Shown here: positions 35,701 to 42,607 of the stretch, one piece after another
How the letters are laid out: each line of letters begins with the position of its first letter
Numbering within the stretch: position 1 is the first letter of the stretch
Assembly: GCF_032813545.1 (NCBI RefSeq)
Contig: NZ_CP136520.1
Span: 2,846,001-2,910,000, forward strand
Direction of reading: 5' to 3'
Origin: Nodosilinea sp. E11
GTDB lineage: Bacteria; Cyanobacteriota; Cyanobacteriia; Phormidesmidales; Phormidesmidaceae
DNA length: 64,000 bases
Position numbers and translations under genes: made by a program
The notes under the pieces: model-generated
Told to the model about the DNA's origin: nothing
Databases searched by the model: none
Seen by the model: the letters and a program-made list of their open reading frames with translations, nothing else

Positions 35701-36357
35701 CAAGTCAAAATCCGGCGGAATCCCTACCAGTTCTTCAATGCCCTGGCGCATCGCCTCCTGGTTGTGCAGCTTCAGCAAGTCCCGCAGTTCATCCGAACTG
35801 CGCAAAATGCCCTTTACCGCCCGCACGTACTGCTTGCCAATTTGTGGCCAGTCAAACTCCTCCGGCAAAGGTCGCAACTCTAGTGTGTCCCACCGCAGCG
35901 CCAGCATCTCGGCATCAATGGCGCGGCAATCCGGCTCAAAAGCTTTGCCCAAGGTCGCCTTCACGTCCTTATCTTTCATGAACTCCCGCAGCGGAATCTC
36001 ATAAAAGTCGCGAATCTCCGCCCCAGAGCAGCCCTGAAACTTTAGCTCTTCCTCCACCAGTTCCACAAACGCCTTTAGCGCTTCGCCAAGCGCTTTCTGC
36101 ACAGGCGCTTGGCTGGCTAAACCCGCTGCATCCGCAATGCAGCCCTTAAAAAAATCTTTGGCATAATCTTCCAGACTGCCTTGCAGCAGGGGCAGCAACA
36201 CATCTTTAGCGACGTACTTGCCTGTTTCCTTCAACCCGATCGCAGCAAGAATGTCCAACACCATAGCTTTCAGGCCCGTGGGCGCAGTTTCTACAACTAT
36301 ATCGCTGGTAAAAGAATCTGCCCCCAAACCGCTAGGGTGCTTCCGCAGAGGAAGCAT
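32707..36357 (-). CDS. NACHT-domain STAND ATPase with nine near-identical HEAT-like repeats (bacterial NLR-like)
   Basis: The 1216-residue protein has three parts. Residues 1-310 are a helical N-terminal region without recognised effector motifs. The NACHT ATPase follows, with Walker A LGDPGSGKST (336-344), Walker B AIALFDGIDE (about 417-426), sensor VVVTSRWLG and a long helical tail. Residues 839-1144 are nine 34-residue repeats of the type LPWLKTRAQSDENYAVR, AAVQELAKGFKDDPET, ending in a diverged tail with REWAAEQLEKLK. Bacterial NACHT proteins act in phage defence, where the repeat region senses and the N terminus kills or signals. The start is uncertain: TATAAT lies only ten bases ahead of the ATG at 36357, and an ATG at 36264 is the alternative. 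The gene contains GCGATCGC octamers, so it is not a fresh import. Confidence 0.9.
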   Translation of the reverse strand: MLPLRKHPSGLGADSFTSDIVVETAPTGLKAMVLDILAAIGLKETGKYVAKDVLLPLLQGSLEDYAKDFFKGCIADAAGLASQAPVQKALGEALKAFVELVEEELKFQGCSGAEIRDFYEIPLREFMKDKDVKATLGKAFEPDCRAIDAEMLALRWDTLELRPLPEEFDWPQIGKQYVRAVKGILRSSDELRDLLKLHNQEAMRQGIEELVGIPPDFDLQKYQETLREQYGNLKLESLDTSAYAYNDLKLWRMFIPQDVRTCQEFNPKVYEIPKEKLKELQQRGELDAEALEAAQIEAYRQTYVEQPIQNVLEVVGRTAGVGQRSRPVADCAVVLGDPGSGKSTLLQYVALQWAEQPIRDLKELTQRPLPLLIELRKYARDRNDQKCSSMVEYLHQGDIACRLNQQRLHEVLLAGDAIALFDGIDEVFDPNLRDVVVTDIHRFTNDYPPVQVVVTSRWLGYKAQTLRDAGFQHYMLQDLTDEQIAEFIARWHDQTFPEGADKVRKRERLHKAIRESKAIRELAGNPLLLTMMAILNRNQELPRDRPELYNQASRVLLHQWDVERNLIEQKLDPVTIDYRDKQAMLRKVAYHMQSGEAGLAGNIISAQDLEAILTDYLKAIDVDQPRDVARRMIQQLRTRNFILCYLGADNYAFVHRTFLEFFAAWAFVWEFKETQTITFEKLRDQTFGAHWQEESWQEVLRLIAGMIEAKFVGSLTTLLLDQKVDKVAFSNGGSLEREGLSNLLLAANCLSEVRNRKELTTQADQLFQRLKAEVEDQYPYNLDRNASDAVVGAAVSAWREHINLLPLLKSWIRVNPDSYIPEAVVAAIAQNWFTASDTLPWLKTRAQSDENYAVRMAAVQELAKGFKDDPETLLILKTRAQSDENYDVRMAAVQELAKGFKDDPETLPWLKTRAQSDENYAVRRAAVQELAKGFKDDPETLPWLKTRAQSDENYAVRRAAVQELAKGFKDDPETLPWLKTRAQSDENYAVRRAAVQELAKGFKDDPETLPILKTRAQSDENYAVRMAAVQELAKGFKDDPETLLILKTRAQSDENYAVRRAAVQELAKGFKDDPETLPWLKTRAQSDENYAVRRAAVQELAKGFNDDPETLLILKTRAQSDEDNAVRMAAVQELAKGFKDDLNLFELWCDRALNDPFEREYEWDDNPRQTALNVLVQQHPGHPKTLELLQDRAQNDNDVQLREWAAEQLEKLKMQN
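32926..33843 (-). repeat. Nine tandem 102-bp coding repeats
   Basis: The units keep a 102-base period (34 codons) and are almost identical in nucleotide sequence, differing at a few codons (W or I, A or D, R or M). Because the unit is a multiple of three, gain or loss keeps the frame. Near-identity at DNA level indicates recent expansion or ongoing homogenisation. Confidence 0.95.
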
Positions 36358-36366
36358 CCTGGCAGG

Positions 36367-36372
36367 ATTATA
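36367..36372 (-). promoter_or_regulatory. Possible -10 element of the NACHT gene
   Basis: TATAAT reads on the minus strand ten bases before the upstream ATG. No good -35 element is present at the usual distance. If used, transcription would begin almost at 36357 and favour the downstream start at 36264. Confidence 0.35.
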
Positions 36373-36414
36373 TGAAGCAAAGACTGAATTGGTGCTCTAG
36401 GCTCTGTAGCGAAT

Positions 36415-36443
36415 TTGACTTGATTTGGAAGTCTGAATAGAGT
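36415..36443 (+). promoter_or_regulatory. Sigma-70-type promoter
   Basis: TTGACT at 36415-36420 and TAGAGT at 36438-36443 are separated by exactly 17 bases. It points away from the NACHT gene and towards 36450. Confidence 0.55.
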
Positions 36444-36449
36444 ACTTTA

Positions 36450-36630
36450 CTGAGCTATGGCTGTGTGCGTGCAGTCTGAGCTTCCCAAAAATTTGGTCTA
36501 ACGCCACTGGAAGGTGCTACCAACACCAACCAGCGGCTAACCCCGTCGACTGTCCTAGCCAGTCTCGGAGGCTAAGGTTGATTTTACCTGGCCGCCCCGA
36601 ACTGCACATGTCTGGGGCGGCCAAGTTTTT
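36450..36630 (+). ncRNA. Candidate small RNA or gene leader ending in a terminator
   Basis: A promoter at 36415-36443 and a terminator at 36590-36630 bracket about 180 bases with no reading frame. Short hairpins (GGTG..CACC, GACTG..CAGTC) occur inside. It is either an independent small RNA or a leader with attenuation in front of the gene at 36669. No known RNA family was recognised. Confidence 0.4.
36590..36630 (+). terminator. Rho-independent terminator
   Basis: GGCCGCCCC at 36590-36598 pairs with GGGGCGGCC at 36614-36622 and is followed by AAG and five T. It lies 40 bases ahead of the gene at 36669. Confidence 0.8.
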
Positions 36631-36668
36631 GGGATTCCTACCCATCGTTAGTAAGGAATCCCTGAACT

Positions 36669-36956
36669 ATGTTGTGTTTTACCCGCCAAGATCCCTGGGT
36701 TCTTGAAGAACCCAGGGATCTGAACCCGCTGCAACTGGCCTCTCCTATCTCCTCGCCCGGGCGCGAACGATTGCGCCATCTGGTGATAGGCTCGCCCGAT
36801 GGGGTGCGCTCCACCATCCACACCCTGCATGTGTTGAACTATGCGGAACAGATGACCTGGAGCCAGTTAATAGCGATACCAGAGTCAGGAATTTTGATTA
36901 CCCCAGAGCAGGGGGAGGCGTTTAGCTACCTGATTCGGCATCGACAGTTAGGCTAG
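36669..36956 (+). CDS. Small conserved cyanobacterial protein carrying a palindromic repeat in its coding sequence
   Basis: The 95-residue protein is soluble and has no recognised domain, but its second half (LRHLVIGSPDGVRSTIHTLH, LNYAEQMTWSQLI, GEAFSYLIRH) looks like a cyanobacterial family that I remember as conserved and uncharacterised. Codons 8-18 (DPWVLEEPRDL) are formed by a 33-base palindrome that also occurs between genes at 40654, so part of the N terminus is repeat-derived. A terminator lies 40 bases before the ATG, so expression may depend on read-through or an internal promoter. Confidence 0.6.
   Translation: MLCFTRQDPWVLEEPRDLNPLQLASPISSPGRERLRHLVIGSPDGVRSTIHTLHVLNYAEQMTWSQLIAIPESGILITPEQGEAFSYLIRHRQLG
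36689..36721. repeat. 33-bp palindromic repeat inside a coding sequence
   Basis: AGATCCCTGGGTTCTT, one base, then its exact complement. The related copy at 40654-40688 has CC for TG changes in both arms, so the pairing is kept. Confidence 0.85.
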
Positions 36957-37044
36957 CCGCCAATGCCAAAGGAGCCAGGAGTGCCGCCATGACCGGCTCC
37001 TGGCTCCTAGCTCAATTCTGTAGCAGAACGCTGTCTCGCCTTAC

Positions 37045-38446
37045 CGCTCTTCAATGACTCTGGCGGTAGATAATTTAGGGTAAAAGGGCTGAGAGCTAGG
37101 CAGACGTGATGACAGCGCCCCGTATGGCCAGACCGACTGTGAGGTTTGTAGACGAATATTGCGAAAGTTACCGTGACTTATTTGTCGAAGTAAGAAGCTT
37201 TGAAGCATTTAAGCATCTGCATGCGGGGATGATTTCGGAAGCAAAGCGGAAATCGCTACCTACTATTGCGAAGGTTGCAGGCCTACCCAATGCCCAATCA
37301 TTGCAGCAGTTCTTGGTCAACTCTCCCTGGCAGGCAAGAGACCTGAGACAGCGACGCATTGAGTTGATTCTTGCCCTCGTGGCGGGCCGCAAGCTAGTCC
37401 TAGTGATTGACGAAACCGGAGACCGTAAGAAGGGACATGTCACGGACTATGTTAAACGGCAGTACATCGGCAACTTGGGCAAAGTAGAGAACGGCATTGT
37501 CTCAGTTGATGCCTATGGTGTCCTTGACAACATCACTTTTCCCTTGACTTTTGAGATCTATAAGCCAAAAGAGCGATTAAAAGCGGGAGAGTGTCATCGC
37601 ACCAAACCTGCCATCGCCGCAGCGATGGTTCAAGACCTCTGTCAATTGGGCTTTAAGTTTGAGTTAGTTCTTGCCGATAGTGCCTATGGGGAAAGCGGGA
37701 GTAGTTTCGTTAGGACACTGCATCAATTAGAACTCCCCTACGTGCTTGCGATTCGCTCCAACCATGCTGTGCTATTGCCCAAGGAGCAACGGGTCAGGAC
37801 CAATCGCTGGCGCGAGTATGACCGGCAGTTCAGTGATGGTAAACGCGAAACTCGTTTTATTCGAGAGATCGTTTATGGCAAACGCCGCGCTCAGCGCTAC
37901 TGGCAACTAACGACTGACAGAGACGTTTTACCGTCGGCTTCAACCTGGATGGTTATGACTTGGGTTAAGGGTCTGTCTTACAAACAGGTCGGAGACCTTT
38001 ATGGCCTGAGAAACTGGGTGGAATATGGCTTTAAGCAAAGCAAAAACGAACTCGGATGGGCTGACTTTCGAGTGACCGACTATACCTCGATTGAAAAGTG
38101 GTGGGAGATTGTCATGAGCGCTTATTTGATGGTCACGTTACACACACCACCGATGCGACCTAAGGGAACTATCCCACCGGAACAAGATGATTCAGGTGTA
38201 GTCTTGTCGTTTACCCATCATTCAGCCTGGGGCGCAGGGAATGGATGGAAGAACTGGCTCAATAACTTACGCCTGATTCTGTTGCCCTGGGTGAGTTCAA
38301 ATCTGTTGAAACCTTGGCTAAAGATTTTTCCGATCCCCAAGTTGGAACAAGGATTTCAGACGCTCACAGGGCTCATGAATCTGTTCCCAGGTGCGTCTAT
38401 TACAAATCCACAAAAACTTTCCTCTGCTTAGAGTCATTGAAGAGCG
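37045..38446 (+). mobile_element. Complete IS701-family insertion sequence with target duplication
   Basis: The 17-base terminal inverted repeats CGCTCTTCAATGACTCT (37045-37061) and its complement (38430-38446) are perfect. TTAC stands directly outside both ends (37041-37044 and 38447-38450), a four-base target duplication as usual for IS701. The single gene fills the element. The state of the ends and gene indicates a recent insertion, and GCGATCGC octamers are absent from it. Confidence 0.95.
37106..38431 (+). CDS. IS701-family DDE transposase
   Basis: The frame opens with GTG at 37106, an ATG follows at 37109, and it gives about 441 residues. Motifs are LVLVIDETGDRKKG (first Asp), GFKFELVLADSAYGES (second Asp) and YGFKQSKNELGWADFRV (Glu), in the order expected of the IS4-superfamily DDE fold. 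TDYVKRQYIGNLGKVENGIV is diagnostic for IS701. The frame is intact, so the element should be able to transpose. The last codon overlaps the right terminal repeat. Confidence 0.95.
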   Translation: MMTAPRMARPTVRFVDEYCESYRDLFVEVRSFEAFKHLHAGMISEAKRKSLPTIAKVAGLPNAQSLQQFLVNSPWQARDLRQRRIELILALVAGRKLVLVIDETGDRKKGHVTDYVKRQYIGNLGKVENGIVSVDAYGVLDNITFPLTFEIYKPKERLKAGECHRTKPAIAAAMVQDLCQLGFKFELVLADSAYGESGSSFVRTLHQLELPYVLAIRSNHAVLLPKEQRVRTNRWREYDRQFSDGKRETRFIREIVYGKRRAQRYWQLTTDRDVLPSASTWMVMTWVKGLSYKQVGDLYGLRNWVEYGFKQSKNELGWADFRVTDYTSIEKWWEIVMSAYLMVTLHTPPMRPKGTIPPEQDDSGVVLSFTHHSAWGAGNGWKNWLNNLRLILLPWVSSNLLKPWLKIFPIPKLEQGFQTLTGLMNLFPGASITNPQKLSSA

Positions 38447-38460
38447 TTACATGGCTACCC

Positions 38461-38997
38461 CTAGCTACCCTGGCAGCCAATCCAGGTGCCCTGGTCTTCG
38501 TAGACAAAGGGGGTGCCCTGATCACAGACCACCGAAATGGCGCTCTGGGGGCCAGGGAGGGTGATCATCGACACGGTACCGCCGACGGGGCTGGGCACGT
38601 CGGACAGTTCAGGCTCAGTTAGCGCCGACTCGGGGCCGACGGCATCGCCGGGGTTAGGCACCTGACAGCCGACCCAATCCATGCCCGTGTCGCTGTAGGC
38701 GAAGGGTACAAAGCCTTCTTGGTCACAGGCTACCATGGCAGCGGCTTCGGGGCCGGGCAGGCGTAGCTCTTTGACGGTGCCGCCAGCGGGGCTTTCCACA
38801 TCGCCAAAGAAAACATCAATCGTGGCTCCCGGCTCCTCGGTGTCAGGGGTTTCAGTGGCGGGGGGAGCGTTGGGGTCGAGCACTTCGACTGGGGTGGTAC
38901 AGCCCACGGCACCGATCAGGCAAAGGATAGTAGCGGCACCTAGGCGGCTCCAGGCACCCATAGACAGTTTGGCAGCGGATAGACGGGAAAAAATCAT
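38461..38997 (-). CDS. Lipoprotein with an internally duplicated domain
   Basis: The 178-residue protein has a lipoprotein signal (ILCLIGAVGC, lipobox ending at Cys 33), so it is anchored to a membrane after export. A Pro/Glu/Thr-rich linker follows. Then come two repeats of about 46 residues. Each begins DV(E/P)SP(A/V)GGTV, continues with LPGP and (V)CDQ, and ends W(V/I)GCQ with two Cys, probably a disulphide pair. I know no family name. The stop is 14 bases from the right end of the IS701 element, so the IS inserted just behind the gene and may have cut off its former terminator. Confidence 0.75.
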   Translation of the reverse strand: MIFSRLSAAKLSMGAWSRLGAATILCLIGAVGCTTPVEVLDPNAPPATETPDTEEPGATIDVFFGDVESPAGGTVKELRLPGPEAAAMVACDQEGFVPFAYSDTGMDWVGCQVPNPGDAVGPESALTEPELSDVPSPVGGTVSMITLPGPQSAISVVCDQGTPFVYEDQGTWIGCQGS

Positions 38998-39275
38998 TGA
39001 AAATTCCTGCTTTTATCTACTTTTTCAGCATTACGGATTATAAGCACTCTGGTGACTTAGCGCTTAACTCGCTGAAAAGTGGCGTTTTTTTAGCCTTAAG
39101 TTGATGCTCGTGCAGGGTAAACGTGCGATCGCTATTTCCTCGTAGCCCATAGGGGGTGATAGCAGATCCTACCTGACTAACCCCAGTTCAGATGGCGGCA
39201 TCAAGGGGATATGGCCGACTTTTTCACCCCATAGAGTTTCGCCAAATTGACCGACTAGTCAACTTTTGGCAATGG

Positions 39276-39674
39276 CTAAACTTGGCGAAAAGCCCCCAGG
39301 TTAGACATTTTCTCAGACTGCTGCTGAATCTGCGCCAGCAGCGAGTCGCACACCAGTTCGCACAGATCAAACACAAAGCTGCTGGCAATCTGGTAGTAGA
39401 CGCAGACCCCCTGCTGCTGGCGACTGACAATGCCTGCCTGGGCCAAAATTTTCAAATGCTTAGACACATTGGCCTGGCCCAGCCCGGTCGCCTCAATGAT
39501 CTCGGTGACATTTTTTTGCCCCGTCTTCAGGGCACAGACAATCTGCAACCGGCTCGACTCAGACAGCACCTTAAAGAAATCGGCCACCAGCTGTAGGGTC
39601 TCGGGAGAGAGGTGAACGGACTGTCGATCGCTCCCCATGGGCAGCGATTGCTCAACCGTAGATGAAGAAGCCAT
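39276..39674 (-). CDS. ArsR-family transcriptional regulator
   Basis: The 132-residue protein has the winged helix of ArsR/SmtB repressors: LSESSRLQIVCALKTG, VTEIIEATGLGQANVSKHLK as the recognition helix pair and GIVSRQQQGVCVYYQIA as the wing. The CxC metal site of ArsR (ELxVC) is not present in helix 3. Cys residues occur near the C terminus (LCELVCDSLL), where a different sensor site could exist. The first 20 residues are a polar extension. Neighbours do not suggest a metal operon, so the signal is unknown. A TATACT-type -10 element lies upstream, near 39730. Confidence 0.88.
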   Translation of the reverse strand: MASSSTVEQSLPMGSDRQSVHLSPETLQLVADFFKVLSESSRLQIVCALKTGQKNVTEIIEATGLGQANVSKHLKILAQAGIVSRQQQGVCVYYQIASSFVFDLCELVCDSLLAQIQQQSEKMSNLGAFRQV

Positions 39675-39760
39675 AGATGTAGACCAGGCGGCAAGAAAAG
39701 GTTAAGAGTTCATTTTATTACTCACCAGTAGTATAACAACTACACGCTCCCCCCACCCCT

Positions 39761-40627
39761 CTACCCCTTCACCCCACTTCCCGTCTCCGTCGGCACAATG
39801 TAGCGTTGAAGCAGAATAAAGACTGCGATCGCAGGCAGCACCGACAAAATTGACCCCGCCGCAATTAGCCGCCAATCGAGGGAGAAACTGCCTGCCAACC
39901 GGGCTACTCCCAGGGGTAAGGTGTAGCGCTCGGGGCGATCGAGCAAAATCAGCGGCCAGAGAAATTCTCCCCAAGTGCCAATAAACACAAAAATGCCCAA
40001 GGTCACCAGGGCTGGACGGGTGGCGGGCAGCATCACATTCCACCAAATACCCAAATCAGAGCAGCCATCCATACGAGCCGCTTCTTCCAGTTCTTTAGGC
40101 ACCCCTTGAAACGCCTGGCGCATCAAAAAAATGCCAAAGGCAGAAGCCAGGTAGGGCAGCACCAGCCCCAGGTAAGTGTTTCGCAGGCCCAAGTTAACCG
40201 CCAAAATGTACAGCGGTATCATCACCACCTGGAACGGAATCATGATTGTGGCCACAATCAGGGCCAGGGTGGTATCGCGGCCCACAAACACCAACCGCGC
40301 CAAGGGATAAGCCGCCAGCGAGCACAGCAGCAAATTGGCCGCCACCGTCAACACCGCCACGATGGTGCTATTGAGAAAATATTGGCCAAAGGGGTTGGTC
40401 TGCCACACCTGGCGGTAGTTGGCCAGGGTAGGCTGCTGGGGTAACAGTTGGGGTGGGGTAGCCAGCAGATTCTCGGTTGGCCCCTTAAAGGAGGTGCTGA
40501 GCAGCCAGAGTAATGGAAAGACCATCACAAAGGCGATCGCTAGCAGCAGCGTGTAGATCCCCAGATTGCGCCAGTGGGGCCACTTAGCAATGGCAGAGAA
40601 AAACGCTGATTGCTTAAAATCTGGCAT
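39761..40627 (-). CDS. Carbohydrate ABC transporter permease, MalG/UgpE type
   Basis: I start at the ATG at 40627 (MPDFKQSAFF), five codons inside the longest frame. The protein has six membrane helices, the EAA loop in ELEEAARMDGCSDLGIWWNV and the C-terminal YIVPTETGSGVKG typical of this group. It is the likely second permease for the MalF-type subunit at 23674-24600, which is 15 kb away on the same strand. No binding protein or ATPase gene is close. A dispersed palindromic repeat lies just upstream. Confidence 0.9.
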   Translation of the reverse strand: MPDFKQSAFFSAIAKWPHWRNLGIYTLLLAIAFVMVFPLLWLLSTSFKGPTENLLATPPQLLPQQPTLANYRQVWQTNPFGQYFLNSTIVAVLTVAANLLLCSLAAYPLARLVFVGRDTTLALIVATIMIPFQVVMIPLYILAVNLGLRNTYLGLVLPYLASAFGIFLMRQAFQGVPKELEEAARMDGCSDLGIWWNVMLPATRPALVTLGIFVFIGTWGEFLWPLILLDRPERYTLPLGVARLAGSFSLDWRLIAAGSILSVLPAIAVFILLQRYIVPTETGSGVKG

Positions 40628-40653
40628 CACTAGTCGCTCCAATGGGGGAGAAC

Positions 40654-40688
40654 CAGATCCCCGGTTTCTTGAAGAAACCGGGGATCTG
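40654..40688. repeat. 35-bp palindromic repeat, intergenic copy
   Basis: CAGATCCCCGGTTTCTT, one base, and its exact complement. It is related to the copy inside the gene at 36669. It lies between the sugar permease and the Tab2 gene and could end transcription only weakly, since no run of T follows. Confidence 0.85.
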
Positions 40689-40723
40689 AGTAGCGAGAAT
40701 TCCCCCTCCCAAAAACCACTGAG

Positions 40724-41587
40724 TTACCCAAAATTGAGCTGCTGCAAGAGCCAGAAGCCCGCGAAGGATTCACTTTCAGGACTGTCTTGGACACCGATGA
40801 AATGGACCTGATTGGCTTTGGCCTTAGCGGCCTCAAAGGCCAAAGCCTCAGCCAGAAGGTTGGGGTTGGGTAATCCAGCCAAAATCCAGCTATCAGAGGC
40901 CCCAGTTTCGAGGACGATCGCAGGATTTTTGCCGGACTCAATGCGCCAGTAGGCCAGTTCTAACCCCGACATCCAAGCCGCCAGAGCGGTGGATCGGGGA
41001 GAAAAAATCAGCAAGCCGGGGATCGGAGTGTCGGGGGACACGGTAGCCAGATCTAGGGAAAACGTTTCGCCAAAGCCAATTTCCCACTCAGGCAAATCGG
41101 CAAAGGCGGCAGCCTCTAGCGTAACAAAGGCCCACTGCTGACCCAGCAGAGCATCGGGTAGGAGCTGGGGGCTAGGAGGCGGTGCCGCTACCGAGGGAGA
41201 AGGCACATCGGTGTAGCCCTCCATTGCAGGGTAGACGGTTTGGTTGCGATCGCTCAGCCACTGCTGCAGCGCCAGAGTACGACGGCTAGGCCGAGCCGGA
41301 ATGCCCGCCTCATCGCAGGCCCGCTGAATCATATTCTGCATTTGATAGCGAAAGTAGCGAATACGACCGGGGGGGGCACCGGCCTCGGCGATCGCTTCAT
41401 CGATTGCCGCTTTGAGCGCAATGGAGTTGACATCGCTGCTGGGCAAAAACTTGCTGTAGCGAAAGGTCTGGGTATTGTCGGTCTGGCTATCGACTAGCCC
41501 CTCACACAACAACACTTCCCACAGTTTTTTTTGGTTTTCATCCAGCACAGGCCGGGAGTAAAAATCGAGTTCCCACACGGTGCCCAT
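40724..41587 (-). CDS. Tab2/Atab2-family RNA-binding protein
   Basis: The 287-residue protein begins WELDFYSRPVLDENQKKLWE, the signature of the Tab2 family (DUF1092). Further family motifs are RYFRYQMQNMIQRACDEAGI, RRTLALQQWLSDRN, LPDALLGQQWAFVTLEA and VLETGASDSWILA. In plants and algae Tab2 promotes translation of photosystem mRNAs, including psaB; in cyanobacteria its role is not well established. The gene follows the S1-protein gene with a five-base gap, so the two are surely co-transcribed. Together they suggest a translation-related unit. Confidence 0.9.
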   Translation of the reverse strand: MGTVWELDFYSRPVLDENQKKLWEVLLCEGLVDSQTDNTQTFRYSKFLPSSDVNSIALKAAIDEAIAEAGAPPGRIRYFRYQMQNMIQRACDEAGIPARPSRRTLALQQWLSDRNQTVYPAMEGYTDVPSPSVAAPPPSPQLLPDALLGQQWAFVTLEAAAFADLPEWEIGFGETFSLDLATVSPDTPIPGLLIFSPRSTALAAWMSGLELAYWRIESGKNPAIVLETGASDSWILAGLPNPNLLAEALAFEAAKAKANQVHFIGVQDSPESESFAGFWLLQQLNFG

Positions 41588-41592
41588 AGCGC

Positions 41593-42492
41593 TTAGGCCT
41601 CGCTGTCGTTGAGCATACGGCTGACATCACCCAGGCGATTTTCGGCATCGGCAAACACGACCTCGGGCTCTTTGATCACCTCGCCGGGATATTTCTCAAG
41701 CACCTTAGTCGAGAGCGAAATTCGGTTGCGCTCTGGGTCTAGACCCACCACCACCGCTTTGATCGACTGCCCCACCTTCAGCACCGTGGGTAGCGACTCA
41801 ACATAGTTTTTGCTGATCTGCTTGATGTGCAGCAGCCCGCTAATGCCGTCAAATTCGACAAACGCACCAAAGGGTTTAAGGCTACCCACCGTACCCTCAA
41901 TGAGCTGGCCCAGCCCTAGGGTGCTCATCACCTGGCTACGAGCCGCGAGGCGAGCCGACATCACCAGTTTATTAGCGGCGGGGTTGACCTCTAAAAAGCC
42001 CACGGTGAGGCGCTGGCCCACGGCATCTTCTAGATTTTCGTAGGTGCGGCCTAGGTGCGATCGCGGCACAAACCCGCGCAGCCCTTCTACATCGACCGTC
42101 ACGCCACCCTTGTTAAAGCCAGTGACCTTGACCTCCATCACCGCACTTTCTTCGGCCTGCTGGGCCAGCTTTTGCCACAGCTGTTGTAATTGCAGCTTGC
42201 GAATCGACAGCAGCACCTGACCGTCGGCATCCTGGTCGCGAATCACCTGAAACGAGTACTCAACGCCGGGTTCTAAAATTCCATCAAAGGACGACACTGC
42301 CCGCACCGCCGCTTCGCGAATGGGCAAAAAGGCTGATGACTTGCCGCCAATGTCGATGGTCGCCCCGTCATTGGCAAAGGAAATCACGGTACCCCGCACG
42401 GTGCTGCCCACCTGAAAGTCGTAGTCGTGGGCCTCAAGGGCTTTGGCAAAATCTTCAGCGGAGAAAGTCAAGGGTGAGACTCCTAGACACAA
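41593..42492 (-). CDS. S1 RNA-binding protein, cyanobacterial ribosomal protein S1 homologue
   Basis: The 299 residues contain three S1 motifs: about 25-95 (GSTVRGTVISFANDGATIDI), 115-180 (VMEVKVTGFNKGGVTVDVEG) and 195-265 (GQLIEGTVGSLKPFGAFVEF, then DGISGLLHIKQIS). The three-domain architecture and size match the short S1 proteins of cyanobacteria, of which the Rps1b form is a plausible identity, but I cannot separate Rps1a from Rps1b. These proteins help recruit mRNAs without strong Shine-Dalgarno sequences to the ribosome. The start is uncertain by a few codons. Confidence 0.88.
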   Translation of the reverse strand: MCLGVSPLTFSAEDFAKALEAHDYDFQVGSTVRGTVISFANDGATIDIGGKSSAFLPIREAAVRAVSSFDGILEPGVEYSFQVIRDQDADGQVLLSIRKLQLQQLWQKLAQQAEESAVMEVKVTGFNKGGVTVDVEGLRGFVPRSHLGRTYENLEDAVGQRLTVGFLEVNPAANKLVMSARLAARSQVMSTLGLGQLIEGTVGSLKPFGAFVEFDGISGLLHIKQISKNYVESLPTVLKVGQSIKAVVVGLDPERNRISLSTKVLEKYPGEVIKEPEVVFADAENRLGDVSRMLNDSEA

Positions 42493-42607
42493 ACATAATT
42501 AGACTAGCTTTCTACTATACAACGCCGACTCCAGCCGCCAACCCAGCACGGCAAGCCGAGACCCTTTACAATAAATGCCGAGAGGATAATGTTGCCCCCA
42601 AGAACCC

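Noticed and set aside
39702-40046. 114-codon minus frame overlapping the sugar permease
   Set aside because: Out of frame with the well-supported permease, and rich in Gly, Cys and Arg as shadows are.
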